A DNA stretch of 64,000 bases, from the NCBI RefSeq assembly GCF_047121295.1, contig NZ_CP139447.1, forward strand, positions 2,480,001-2,544,000. The letters are read 5' to 3'. Below are positions 32,213 to 40,693 of this stretch, one piece after another. The notes beneath the pieces are model-generated. The model saw only the letters and a program-made list of their open reading frames with translations. It did no database searches and was not told the origin of the DNA. Each line of letters starts with the position of its first letter. The first letter of the stretch is position 1. Origin of the DNA: Longispora sp047121295 (GTDB lineage: Bacteria > Actinomycetota > Actinomycetes > Mycobacteriales > Micromonosporaceae). A program made the position numbers and the translations under genes.

Positions 32213-34747
32213 ATGCTGGGCACGCGACAGGGCGCCGATCCGCTCGCCGGGGTGCTGCTGCGCCGGTTCGGGCTCCTCGCGCCCGGCCTGTTGCCCGGGG
32301 TCGTGAAGGTCAAGCCGAAGAAGCGGCAGGTCTCCGTGTCCGAGGGCCTGGTCGCGCTCGAGGCCGACGTGCTCGCCCGGGGCTTCCTGCTCAGCGGGGA
32401 CCTGCGGACCCACCTCGCCTCGCTGCCCGCCGACCGGCTCGCCGGCCTCGGCCTGGCCCTGCTGTCCGAACTGGACACCATCGTCGGCGGGCACGTGCCG
32501 CACGTGCCGCTGTTCCGGTCTTTCCCGAGGGAGATCCCGGAGAACACCCTCGACCTGTACGTCGACCGGGTGTTCGCCCTGTTGGCCCAGGAACCGGCCC
32601 AGCCGTGCGCGCTGTGCGGCACGGCCGACGTGGTGTCCCCGGTCGCGCCGTGCGCACACCTGGTCTGTGGCCGCTGCTTCGACCTGGACAACTACGCGGG
32701 CTGCCCGATCTGCCACGGCCGGATCGACCCGTGCGGGGTGCTGCCCGAGCCCGCCGGCCCGCGTGTGGTCGGCCCGCTGCCGCGTCGGGCCCGGATGCTG
32801 TACCGCTGCGAGGGGCTGGACCGCACCGTGTACCGGGCCGTCGCGACCCTGCTGGCCCGGCGCACCCCGCTGTCGCCCGCCGAACGCGCCGACCTCCAGG
32901 TGCTGCTCGACCGGATCGGGCCCGGCCTGACCGCATGGCTGCCCGAGTCGATCCCGGTCCGGGAGACCCGGGCGCTCGTCCTGGCCCGGCTGACCGGCGA
33001 GCCGGACTTCGCGGAGCTGGTGCTGCGACACACCGACACGGCCACCGACCTGCTGCGCCTGCTGTGGGTGTGGCACGGCGGTGACCCCGGCCTGACCACC
33101 CCGCCGCCGCGCCGCCGGTCCGTGCCCCGCGCGCTCCGGCGGGCCGTCCTCGCCCGGCTCGACGCGCTGCCGGTCGCGGCCCTGGTCGAGGACCTGCACC
33201 GGCACCGGGGCGGCTGGCTGCGGATCGCGGAGAACCTGCACCCGTTCGAACACCTTCGGCGGTACCCGCTGGCGGCCCTCGCGTTCGCCGCGCTCCGGGG
33301 CTCCGAGGTCACCCCGGAGCTGGCGGCCACGGCCGGTCGGTACCCGGACACCTTCCGGATCACCGACGGCCGGCTGCGCACGAGCCGCCCCGCCCGGCTC
33401 GTCGAGGACGCGCTGCGCGCCGGCCGGTCCGCCGAGGCGCTGGCCGCCGTGCGGGGCCGGCCCGGCGAGCTGTTCCGCCGGCTGGTCGCGCTGGCGGCCC
33501 GTGGCGACGCGCCGAACGACCTGGTCGAGGCGGCGCTCGACACCGCCCCGGCCGTCGCGCCCGGCGTGCTGGTCGCCGCGCTCGGCGCGCTGCGGGCGGC
33601 GACGTGGCCTTCCGCTACCCGGCTGTATTTTCCCAAGGGCGGCACCGCCCGGCTGTGGACGGAACCCGACCACCGGCCCCGGCTGCCCGCCGACCTCGGC
33701 GGCGACCTCGAACAGGTCGTCGTCGCAGAACTGCTGGACCGCGCGGCCCGGCTGCCCCGGGTGCCCGTGGCCGTCCTGGACGCCGGGCTCGCCGACCTGC
33801 CGGCACCGTTCGCGGAACGCACCGCCGCCGCGAGCCTGGTCGCGCTGCCGCGCGGCGCCAGCCTCCCGCTCCCGGACGCCCGGACGCTCCGGCTGTTCCT
33901 GCACTGGACCGAGCCGGCCGGCTTCCGGATCGACCTGGACCTGTCCGTGGCGATGTACGACGCCGACGGCGAGCTCCACGGCTGGTGCGACTACACCCGG
34001 CTGCGGCTCGGCGGCACGGCGGCGGTGCACTCCGGCGACCTCACCTCGGCACCGGCCCCGCTGGGCGCGAGCGAGTTCGTCGACCTGGACCTGCGGATGA
34101 TGCACAAGCGCGGCGTCCGGTACGTCACGATGATCGTGTTCAGCTACAACGACGTGCCGTTCGAGGCGATGACCGACGCGTTCGCCGGGCTGATGGCCGA
34201 GCCCGGCTCCGCCACGTTCGACCCGCGCGCCGTGGAGCACCGCTTCGACCTGACCGGCAACGCGAAGATCGCCACCCCGCTGATCCTCGACCTGGGCACC
34301 GACACGATCCGCTGGGTCGACGCCACCCTCGGCGCGCGCGGCTCCGGCCACTCGGTCGCGGGCTACTCCCGCAGCCTGGGCCTGCTGACCGCCGCCGTGG
34401 ACCGGTACTTCGCCGCCGGCCGCCGGGTCAGCATGTGGGAGCTGGCCTGTCTGCACGCCGCCGCCCGCGCGGACCGGATCGTGGTCCGCCACCCCGACGA
34501 CCGGCGTACCGGGTACGCCCGGGGCGCGGCCGAACCGGTGGCCGCGTTCCTCGACCGGGTCCGGCTGCTCGGCCCCGCCGACGAGCCGGGCGACACGGCG
34601 GAGGCGGGCTTCGCCGCCCTGGTGCGCGGCGACGTCGGGCTGGCCGAGGGGGCCGAGTGCTACGCGACGTACCCGGGGGAGCTCGACCCGGCCCGGGTCA
34701 CCGTCCTGACCGCGGCCGACCTGCTGGCCGCGCTGGGCCCGGCGTAG
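32213..34747 (+). CDS. RING-finger domain protein with TerD-like C-terminal region (MXAN_6230/SCO0854-type)
   Basis: An 844-aa cytoplasmic protein. A C3HC4 RING is complete: C132-x2-C135-x11-C147-x-H149-x2-C152-x2-C155-x8-C164-x2-C167. A long helical repeat-like middle (VLRHTDTATDLLRLLWVWHG, LRRYPLAALAFAALRGSE) follows. From about residue 560, the segments LRLFLHWTEPAGFRIDLDLS, YDADGELHGWCDYTRL, EFVDLDLRMM and VRYVTMIVFSYN resemble the TerD beta-sandwich of tellurium/stress proteins. RING domains are E3 ligases in eukaryotes; the role here is unknown and no E1/E2 genes are nearby. GGGGG lies 4 nt before the ATG; TATAGT about 100 bp upstream may be a -10. Confidence 0.85.
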   Translation: MLGTRQGADPLAGVLLRRFGLLAPGLLPGVVKVKPKKRQVSVSEGLVALEADVLARGFLLSGDLRTHLASLPADRLAGLGLALLSELDTIVGGHVPHVPLFRSFPREIPENTLDLYVDRVFALLAQEPAQPCALCGTADVVSPVAPCAHLVCGRCFDLDNYAGCPICHGRIDPCGVLPEPAGPRVVGPLPRRARMLYRCEGLDRTVYRAVATLLARRTPLSPAERADLQVLLDRIGPGLTAWLPESIPVRETRALVLARLTGEPDFAELVLRHTDTATDLLRLLWVWHGGDPGLTTPPPRRRSVPRALRRAVLARLDALPVAALVEDLHRHRGGWLRIAENLHPFEHLRRYPLAALAFAALRGSEVTPELAATAGRYPDTFRITDGRLRTSRPARLVEDALRAGRSAEALAAVRGRPGELFRRLVALAARGDAPNDLVEAALDTAPAVAPGVLVAALGALRAATWPSATRLYFPKGGTARLWTEPDHRPRLPADLGGDLEQVVVAELLDRAARLPRVPVAVLDAGLADLPAPFAERTAAASLVALPRGASLPLPDARTLRLFLHWTEPAGFRIDLDLSVAMYDADGELHGWCDYTRLRLGGTAAVHSGDLTSAPAPLGASEFVDLDLRMMHKRGVRYVTMIVFSYNDVPFEAMTDAFAGLMAEPGSATFDPRAVEHRFDLTGNAKIATPLILDLGTDTIRWVDATLGARGSGHSVAGYSRSLGLLTAAVDRYFAAGRRVSMWELACLHAAARADRIVVRHPDDRRTGYARGAAEPVAAFLDRVRLLGPADEPGDTAEAGFAALVRGDVGLAEGAECYATYPGELDPARVTVLTAADLLAALGPA

Positions 34748-34778
34748 CCGTTTCGCCCCGGTCTGAAAAGATCTTGGC

Positions 34779-35255
34779 ATGGCAGACCTGAGGCCCCCGA
34801 GGACCGTCGGCGGCGAACGCGAGACGCTCCTGACCCTGTTGCGCTACCACCGCGAATCGCTGGTGCGGAAGGTGGCCGGGGTCGGGGTGCGGGAGGCGAC
34901 CTGGTCGCCGGTGGGCAGCGGCACCAGCCTGCTGTGGCTGGTCAAGCATCTGACCGGGACCGAACTGTCGTGGTTTCTGCGCCGGTTCGCCGGCCAGTCG
35001 GTGCCGCTGCCCGACCCGGCCCACCAGGAGGGCGACACGATCGAGTCGGCGGTGGCCGCGTACCGGGACGCCTGGGCCCGCGTCGCGCCGATCATCGAGC
35101 ACGGCGACCTGGACGAGGTGTGTCAGGACCCCGGTGACGGGCAGCCGCAGTGCAATCTGCGCTGGGTGCTCGCGCATCTGGTGGAGGAGACCGCGCGCCA
35201 CGCGGGGCACGCCGACATCATCCGGGAACTGGTCGACGGCGCGACGGGCCGCTGA
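34779..35255 (+). CDS. DinB-family (DUF664) thiol-S-transferase-fold protein
   Basis: A 158-aa four-helix-bundle protein. Metal-site histidines are visible in LLWLVKHLTGTE, and in the C-terminal EETARHAGHADIIRELVDG, the typical DUF664/DinB_2 ending. In actinomycetes this fold includes mycothiol-dependent enzymes such as maleylpyruvate isomerase and mycothiol transferases. The exact substrate is unknown. It lies 31 nt after the RING gene and 46 nt before a VOC gene, so the three could be cotranscribed. Confidence 0.85.
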   Translation: MADLRPPRTVGGERETLLTLLRYHRESLVRKVAGVGVREATWSPVGSGTSLLWLVKHLTGTELSWFLRRFAGQSVPLPDPAHQEGDTIESAVAAYRDAWARVAPIIEHGDLDEVCQDPGDGQPQCNLRWVLAHLVEETARHAGHADIIRELVDGATGR

Positions 35256-35301
35256 CGGGGACGGCGGCCCCCCGCCCGGATGATCATCTAGGATGGCCGG
35301 C

Positions 35302-36039
35302 ATGGCGACACGGCTTGTGCAGATCAACATGAAGGCCTCGGACGACGCGGCGCTGGGCAGGTTCTGGGCGGCGGTGCTCGGCTGGGAGATCTCCAGCGAG
35401 GCACCCGGCGTGACCAACCTCGAACCCGAGGGCTTCGCGTACCCCGACCCCGTCGCCGTCGTCGTCGACCTCATCGCCTCCCCGGAACCCAAGACGGTGA
35501 AGAACCGGGTGCACCTCGACCTCGCCACCACCTCGGCGGCCCATCAGGCCGAACTGGTCGCGCGCCTGACCGCCCTCGGGGCGACGCCCGCCGACGTGGG
35601 CCAGGGCGACGTTCCGTGGACGGTCCTGGCCGACCCGGAGGGCAACGAGTTCTGCGTACTGGAGCCCCGGGCGATCTACCGGGACACCGGACCCATCGCC
35701 GCCGTGGTGGTCGACTGCGCGGATCCGCAGGTCATGGCCCGCTTCTGGGCCCAGGCCATGGACTGGACCCTGTGTGAGCTGACGGACCACAGCGCGACGC
35801 TGCGCTCGGCCGCCGGCGTCGGCCCCTATCTGGAGTTCGTCCGGACATCCGAGGCGAAGACCGTGTGGAACCGGGTGCACCTCGACATCCGGCCGTACCC
35901 GGGGGGCGACGTGGAGGCCGAGGCGGCCAGGCTGCGGGGGCTCGGGGCGACCGCCGTGGACCTGGGCGACGGCGATGTCTCGTGGACGGTCCTCGCGGAC
36001 CCGGAGGGCAACGAGTTCTGCCTCCTCTCGCCGAGCTGA
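35302..36039 (+). CDS. Two-domain VOC (glyoxalase/bleomycin-resistance) protein
   Basis: A 245-aa protein made of two VOC domains that are copies of each other: FWAAVLGWEISSEAPG...PWTVLADPEGNEFCVLEP and FWAQAMDWTLCELTDH...SWTVLADPEGNEFCLLSP. Both keep RVHLDL/RVHLDI and the terminal glutamate before F. VOC proteins are lyases, dioxygenases or drug binders; this subtype is uncharacterised. The second of two nearby ATGs was chosen because AGGA lies 8 nt upstream. Confidence 0.9.
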   Translation: MATRLVQINMKASDDAALGRFWAAVLGWEISSEAPGVTNLEPEGFAYPDPVAVVVDLIASPEPKTVKNRVHLDLATTSAAHQAELVARLTALGATPADVGQGDVPWTVLADPEGNEFCVLEPRAIYRDTGPIAAVVVDCADPQVMARFWAQAMDWTLCELTDHSATLRSAAGVGPYLEFVRTSEAKTVWNRVHLDIRPYPGGDVEAEAARLRGLGATAVDLGDGDVSWTVLADPEGNEFCLLSPS

Positions 36040-36058
36040 CCCGACGCGCCACGGGCAC

Positions 36059-36091
36059 GAGCGTGCCCCGGCCAGGTCGGCCGGGGCGCTC
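36059..36091. terminator. Bidirectional hairpin terminator
   Basis: GAGC, 2-nt bulge, GCCCCGGCC, 5-nt loop, GGCCGGGGC, GCTC. It lies between the convergent VOC and CHAP genes. Confidence 0.7.
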
Positions 36092-36109
36092 TGCGGATCA
36101 GGTGTTCGG

Positions 36110-36931
36110 TCAGAAGTGCAGCATGTGCTGGAAGTCGTACCCGTTCTGGCTCACGTGCAGGTGCGAGCGGGTGCCGTAGTGCAGCGGGTTGTTCCAGTTG
36201 TACTCCTCGACGTCGAACGAGCCGTCCGAGTAGACCGCGTTCACGTAGGCGACATGGCCGACGTTGTGGACGTCGTTGACGGCGATGGCGCCGACGGTGG
36301 GCGTGGTGTCGACCCGGACGCCGACCCGGATGGCGGCGTCGTCCCAGGTGCCGGCGTTGCCCCAGGTGACCCCGCCGTAGGAGTTGCTGAAGTTCGGCAC
36401 CCCGAGGCGGCTGGCGATCCGGTACGCCGCGAAGGCGGTGCAGTTGTCGGCCGCGAAGCCGCGGGTACCGTGGTCGAAGTCGTCGGTGGGGGTCTGGTTG
36501 CCCCCGCCGCCCCCGCCGAGGAACTGGTGGGAGGCCTCGTTGTTCTTCAGCGTGGCGTTGAGGTTGGCCGCCTGGCCCGCCGCGATGTCCTGGTAGGCGC
36601 CGCCGTAGTTGCTGTTGTAGAAGACCCGGACGGTCTGCCCCGTGCGGTTGTACACCGAAGCCGCGTTGTTCTTGACGCAGACGCCCTGGCCGGCGCCGGA
36701 GCTCTTGAACTCGTAGCAGGACGGCTGGGTGGAGCCGAGGTCGGGGATCGAGCCGGTGAAGTCGGAGAGCGAGCCGGCCTGGTTGCTGTTGTAGTAGTAG
36801 CAGAACTCGCCGCTGTCGCACGATCCGTCGCGGGAGGCGGCGAGGGCGGGGCTGGCGGTGGTGGCCAGCAGCGGGACGGCCAGGGCCAGTGCGGCGGTGG
36901 CGACGGTGAGCATGGTGCGGACGTTCTTCAT
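36110..36931 (-). CDS. Secreted CHAP amidase-like protein with N-terminal I36 peptidase-inhibitor-like domain
   Basis: A 273-aa exported protein: signal peptide (KNVRTMLTVATAALALAVP), then a region with paired cysteines and YYYNSNQAGSLSDFTGSIPD, YNRTGQTVRVFYNSNYGG, like the I36 (SMPI-type) metalloprotease inhibitors. After a GGGGGG linker comes a CHAP domain: NCTAFAAYRIASRLG (Cys nucleophile), GHVAYVNAVYSDGSFDVEEYN (His, and Asn/Glu). CHAP enzymes cut peptidoglycan peptides. GAGGAAA precedes the ATG. It is the last gene in a leftward run of secreted genes. I36 domains inhibit M4 proteases, of which this window encodes one typical and one related enzyme. Confidence 0.85.
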   Translation of the reverse strand: MKNVRTMLTVATAALALAVPLLATTASPALAASRDGSCDSGEFCYYYNSNQAGSLSDFTGSIPDLGSTQPSCYEFKSSGAGQGVCVKNNAASVYNRTGQTVRVFYNSNYGGAYQDIAAGQAANLNATLKNNEASHQFLGGGGGGNQTPTDDFDHGTRGFAADNCTAFAAYRIASRLGVPNFSNSYGGVTWGNAGTWDDAAIRVGVRVDTTPTVGAIAVNDVHNVGHVAYVNAVYSDGSFDVEEYNWNNPLHYGTRSHLHVSQNGYDFQHMLHF

Positions 36932-36971
36932 GGTTTCCTCGTTTCGTGTCGTGTTCGTAAGGGATCTGCGG

Positions 36972-37817
36972 TCAGTGCGTGCGCTGGTATTCCTCCCACG
37001 TCTGGATGGGGATGCGTGGTCCGTCGTCGGCGCCGTGGTTGGCCAGGCCGTTGAGGCCGAGGTAGTAGTCGCCCGTCTGGTTCTGGGCCTGGGTGGACAG
37101 GTCGGTGTCGCTGATCGCCGCGGCGTGGATGTGCCACGGCCAGTCGCCCTGGCTCGGGCTGCGGACCCAGGCGGCGAACCCGACCTGGCGCAGTGCCCGG
37201 GCGACGGCGGTGCGGGTGTCGGCGGTCATGCCGTCGACGTTGACGTCCACCACGCCCCCGCCGTCGTGGGTACCGGCGGAGGTCGGGTCACCGCCGGGGT
37301 TGTAGGACCCCTGGGACAGGGTGAGGTGGAAGCCGAGGAGGCGTTCGGACTCGGCGAGCATGGCCTGGGTGCGGGCGTCGACGGTGTACCCGTCGCGTTG
37401 TACCTTGGCGCCCGGCCCGATCTGGCGGGTGACGGTGTACCGGCCCTGGCCGAGGGCCGTGAGCGAGGAGACGCCGGGCAGCCCGTTGGCGGCCAGTCCG
37501 GAGTACCCGAGGGAGCGCTGGTAGGCGGCGTAGGCGGTGATGGTGGACGTGCCGAAGTACCCGTCGACCCAGCGTGCGTCGAGGAGGTTGCGGGCCTGCA
37601 GGGCTCTTTCGACGGCGAGCACCGAGTCCTTGGCCCCGGGGGTCAGCGTGCTGTCGGGGCGTCGGGGATCGATCTGGGCGGCCAGAACCGTGGCTTCCAT
37701 GTCCACCACCGGCAGTACGGTGACGGCTTGGGGGGTCGCGGCGTGGGCCGGGGCTGCGCTCATCGCCAGCCCGCTGAGGAGGGCGACGGCCGCGAGGAGG
37801 CCGGCTAGGGGTTTCAT
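36972..37817 (-). CDS. Secreted peptidoglycan-binding / M15-like (D-Ala-D-Ala carboxypeptidase type) protein
   Basis: A 281-aa exported protein: signal peptide (KPLAGLLAAVALLSGLAMS), a peptidoglycan-binding-like helical domain (ARNLLDARWVDGYFGTSTIT then AYAAYQRSLGYSG), and a C-terminal domain with SAGTHDGGGVVDVNV and WPWHIHAA. The H-x6-D spacing plus HxH matches the zinc site of M15/VanY-type peptidases. It should bind and trim cell wall. AGAGGAA lies 8 nt before the ATG. Part of the leftward secreted-gene run with the CHAP protein. Confidence 0.82.
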   Translation of the reverse strand: MKPLAGLLAAVALLSGLAMSAAPAHAATPQAVTVLPVVDMEATVLAAQIDPRRPDSTLTPGAKDSVLAVERALQARNLLDARWVDGYFGTSTITAYAAYQRSLGYSGLAANGLPGVSSLTALGQGRYTVTRQIGPGAKVQRDGYTVDARTQAMLAESERLLGFHLTLSQGSYNPGGDPTSAGTHDGGGVVDVNVDGMTADTRTAVARALRQVGFAAWVRSPSQGDWPWHIHAAAISDTDLSTQAQNQTGDYYLGLNGLANHGADDGPRIPIQTWEEYQRTH

Positions 37818-37848
37818 GTGACAGTTCCTCTGTGGTCGGAGGTGGCGG

Positions 37849-38310
37849 TCAGCCGCACCGTTGGTCGGTGTGGCCGTCGCTGACGTAGGTGGGGGACGAG
37901 CCGTAGAAGAGGGCGGCGCCGGCGTAGGTGCACTTGCCGCCGCCGGCGAAGCCGGACGACCAGAACTCGGCCTGCCGGGTGTCGTAGAAGACCCGCTCGC
38001 CGGGGCTGTCCCCGCCGACCCAGGCCTCGCCCACGGAGACGGTCCACGTTCCGCTGTGGCTGTTGCGGAACGACTGCCAGACGAAGGCGTACGCGAAGTT
38101 CTGTCGACAGCTCGGCGACCAGTACTGCTTGATGGACATGGCCGACTGCCCGTGTTCGTCGGGCACCACCTTGGTGGAACCCACCTGGTAGGCGTCGGAG
38201 CACGCACCGATCTCCGAGGCGTGCGCCGGGGTGGCGGCGGCGATGATCGGGGTGGCGGCCAGGGCCAGCGCGGCCAGTCGGACCGCGACCCGGGGGAGCG
38301 AACGCTGCAT
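37849..38310 (-). CDS. Small secreted cysteine-containing protein, paralogue A (DUF2690-like)
   Basis: A 153-aa exported protein: signal peptide ending near AHASEIG, then CSDAYQVGSTKVV, MSIKQYWSPSCRQNFAYAFV and WQSFRNSHSGTWTVSVGEAW, with later cysteines near the C-terminus. The pattern C...GS...S.KQY....C..N.AY.FVW matches its neighbour (paralogue B) and recalls DUF2690. AAGGAG lies 6 nt before the ATG. Function unknown; exported by Sec. Confidence 0.82.
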   Translation of the reverse strand: MQRSLPRVAVRLAALALAATPIIAAATPAHASEIGACSDAYQVGSTKVVPDEHGQSAMSIKQYWSPSCRQNFAYAFVWQSFRNSHSGTWTVSVGEAWVGGDSPGERVFYDTRQAEFWSSGFAGGGKCTYAGAALFYGSSPTYVSDGHTDQRCG

Positions 38311-38382
38311 GACTACTCCTTGAGAGGCAGGGATGGTTCCGGATGCGGCCACGGCGCTCGCCGTGGCCGCCGGGTCACCTGG

Positions 38383-38823
38383 TCAGCAGCGGACGTCGGT
38401 CGAGGCGATGACATCCCCGGGCAGGGGCGGCGGCCAGCCGCTGTTCCAGCCGGTGGCCTGGGTGCACTGCGCAAGGGTGCTGGCGCCGAACGACCAGATC
38501 TCCACGGGGCCGCCGCTGCCGCCGCAGTTGGTGTCGTTGAACGTATGCGCGCTGTTGGTGGTGACGGACACGCACGCCTCCCAGTTGCTGTGCGTGTTGC
38601 GGTAGCCCTCCCAGACGTACAGGTAGGCGTAGTTCTTCCCGCAGCCCTTGTACTGCTTCACCGACGCCATCGTCTGCCCGCCGACGTTGAGGTAGGCGGT
38701 GCTGCCGATCTGCGTGACGCTGGAGCAACCGGCCGGGGTGGAGGCGTTGGCGGTCCCGGCGGCACCGAGGAGGATCGGCACGGCGAGGGCGGCGACGGTA
38801 GCGATCTTGGCGATTTTGGACAT
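38383..38823 (-). CDS. Small secreted cysteine-containing protein, paralogue B
   Basis: A 146-aa exported protein: signal peptide MSKIAKIATVAALAVPILLG, then CSSVTQIGSTAYLNVGG, MASVKQYKGCGKNYAYLYV, WEGYRNTHSNWEACVSVTT. It aligns with paralogue A by eye, with the same cysteine and aromatic positions, but has its own C-terminal part (CTQATGWNSGWPPPLPG). GAAGGT lies 7 nt before the ATG. Local duplication followed by divergence. Confidence 0.82.
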   Translation of the reverse strand: MSKIAKIATVAALAVPILLGAAGTANASTPAGCSSVTQIGSTAYLNVGGQTMASVKQYKGCGKNYAYLYVWEGYRNTHSNWEACVSVTTNSAHTFNDTNCGGSGGPVEIWSFGASTLAQCTQATGWNSGWPPPLPGDVIASTDVRC

Positions 38824-38874
38824 GGTGAACACCTTCGTTCTCGGGAAAGGGGGGTTTGCGGGACCGGCGGAACG

Positions 38875-39156
38875 TCAGTCGGCCAGTCGCCAGGAGTCGA
38901 GAGGAGCGCCGGTTTCCAGTGCCCGCAGGCACAGTTCCCGGGTGGTCAGGAGTGCGGTGGCCTCGTTGTCGGCGAGGAGGAACGCCGCCAGATCGATCCG
39001 GCCGGGCCCGGCCCGGACCCGGAGGTGTTGGATCCGGTCATCGGGCAGCACGTGGGCTCTGAGGAGCTCGGTGACGGCCGCCGGATCGTGCGGCCGGTGA
39101 TCGGTGTCGGGCCCGGCGAGTCCGACGGTGATCAGGTACAGGGTCGCCTCGGTCAC
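38875..39156 (-). CDS. Small cytoplasmic hypothetical protein
   Basis: A 93-aa protein without signal peptide: TEATLYLITVGLAG, then LRAHVLPDDRIQHLRVRAGP and DLAAFLLADNEATALLTTRE. The fold looks like a small beta-alpha-beta unit (ferredoxin-like). No family recognised. Its GTG overlaps the stop of the 50-aa gene (GTGA), so its translation is probably coupled to that gene. Confidence 0.65.
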   Translation of the reverse strand: MTEATLYLITVGLAGPDTDHRPHDPAAVTELLRAHVLPDDRIQHLRVRAGPGRIDLAAFLLADNEATALLTTRELCLRALETGAPLDSWRLAD

Positions 39157-39305
39157 GGGTGGTCCGCGCCGGTCACGCCCCAGGTGAACCCGTCGGCGAC
39201 CGGCCTGGTCCCGGCGGTTCCGGGGCCAGACGCCGCCCCGGCGACGCCGGCGCCGACGAGGACGACGGCCACGGCGGTGAGGAACAACGCGACGATCCGA
39301 GACAT
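39153..39305 (-). CDS. 50-aa exported or membrane peptide
   Basis: A short gene: MSRIVALFLTAVAVVLVGAG, then VAGAASGPGTAGTRPVADGF and TWGVTGADHP. The first 25 residues form one hydrophobic helix or signal peptide with a VAGAAS cleavage-like site; the mature part would be about 25 residues. Support: GGTGGAG 6-7 nt before the ATG, coding bias, and a GTGA overlap with the next gene. First gene of the leftward run, opposite the TrmB/LuxR-type regulator. Could be a signalling or antimicrobial peptide; no homologue recognised. Confidence 0.65.
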   Translation of the reverse strand: MSRIVALFLTAVAVVLVGAGVAGAASGPGTAGTRPVADGFTWGVTGADHP

Positions 39306-39555
39306 GACACACTCCACCCGTATCAGGAATTATTGGGGCTTGGAAGTTTCGCTCCGTTGTGGTGCGTTCTTCCGATACCCAAAGCCTGCCGGACGCCCCG
39401 GGCGTTGTCACTAGCCGTGCCCTGGCACAAAATGTCGTGGCCACTTGGAGCCACCGCGCCCCCGTCCGGAAGTGTCCGAGGTCGTCCGAATGCCTGGACG
39501 CGCAAAGCTCCCACCTGCGATGATCTCGGCTCGGCCGAAGACCACGGGGGTTGCC
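39306..39555. promoter_or_regulatory. Divergent promoter region with two palindromes
   Basis: 250 bp without a gene between the 50-aa peptide gene and the regulator. It holds GTGCCCTGGCAC (39417-39428, GTGCC-CT-GGCAC) and GTGGCCAC (39437-39444), centred 18 bp apart and mid-way between the two starts. These are candidate sites for the adjacent LuxR-type helix-turn-helix. Confidence 0.45.
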
Positions 39556-40524
39556 ATGTTGGAGATGCTGGGCCTGTCCCCGGGTGCGCTGACCGTCTAT
39601 CAGGCGATCCTGGCCCACCCGACGAACGGCGTCGACGCCCTGCCCGCGCACACGTCCCTGACCGTCGCCCAGGTCGCCGAGGCCCTCGACGAGCTCGCGG
39701 ACCTCGCGCTCCTCACCCCCTCCCCGAACGCCGACGGCGGGCTGCGGCCCGTCCGTCCGGAGGTGGGGCTCACCGCCCTCCTCGCCCGCGCCGAGGCCGA
39801 CGCCGCCGCCCAGCAGGCCCAGATCGAGGCCACCCGGGCGGCCATCGCGGCCATCGCGGCCGAACACCACTACGGCCGGGAGAGCGTCGTACGCCTGGAG
39901 GGGCTCGACGCCGTCCGGACCCGCCTGGAGGAACTACAGGCCCTGACCGTCACCGAGTGCCTGTCCCTGAATCCCGGCGGCGCGCACCGCCCCGACGCCC
40001 TCGCCGCCGGCAGGCACCTCAACCAGGAGGCCCTCGAACGCGGTGTGGCGATCCGCGCGGTCTGCCGGGACAGCTTCCGCAACGACGCCGACACCCTGGC
40101 CTACGCGCGCTGGCTCACCGACCTGGGCGGCCAGATGCGCACCACGCCCACCGTGTCGATGCCGCTGGTCATCATCGACCGGGTCACCGCCATCGTGCCC
40201 CTGGACCCCACCAACCCGCGCGCCGGAGCCCTGGAGGTCACCAGCCCCGGCATCCTGGCCGCGCTGTGCGCCCTGTTCGAGCAGGCCTGGGCCGCCGCCA
40301 CCCCGTTCGGCGACCTCCCTGCCGCCGACGAGCACGGCTGCACCCCGACCGAGCGCGCCCTGTTGACCCTCATCGCCACCGGGCACACCGACGTCGCCAC
40401 CGCGCACAAGCTCGGCGTGTCCCTGCGCACGGTCCGCCGCACCATCAGCGACCTCATGCACCGGCTCAACGCCAGCAGCCGCTTCCAGGCCGGCGTCAAC
40501 GCCACCAAGAACGGCTGGATCTAG
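39556..40524 (+). CDS. TrmB/LuxR-type transcriptional regulator
   Basis: A 322-aa regulator: N-terminal winged-helix-like region (LSPGALTVYQAILAHPTNGV, VAQVAEALDELADLALL), a coiled segment rich in Ala/Gln, a central ligand-like domain, and a C-terminal LuxR helix-turn-helix (TPTERALLTLIATGHTDVAT, HKLGVSLRTVRRTISDLMHRL). ATG chosen with GGGGG 5 nt upstream; the frame is open further upstream but lacks a site. It is divergent from six mostly secreted genes and probably controls them. Confidence 0.85.
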   Translation: MLEMLGLSPGALTVYQAILAHPTNGVDALPAHTSLTVAQVAEALDELADLALLTPSPNADGGLRPVRPEVGLTALLARAEADAAAQQAQIEATRAAIAAIAAEHHYGRESVVRLEGLDAVRTRLEELQALTVTECLSLNPGGAHRPDALAAGRHLNQEALERGVAIRAVCRDSFRNDADTLAYARWLTDLGGQMRTTPTVSMPLVIIDRVTAIVPLDPTNPRAGALEVTSPGILAALCALFEQAWAAATPFGDLPAADEHGCTPTERALLTLIATGHTDVATAHKLGVSLRTVRRTISDLMHRLNASSRFQAGVNATKNGWI

Positions 40525-40693
40525 CGCGGCGACGTCCGACGCCGTTCAGGGCAGGCGGCCGATCGGGCGGGACCGCGACCGCAGTTCCCCCGCCCGCGTT
40601 GTCCTGTCACCGCCGACAGGCATGCCGGCCGGCCGGAACCGCCGCGTCCGATCTCCGCCAGACGGCGCCCCTCGTGTCGATCATGCTGGTCCC

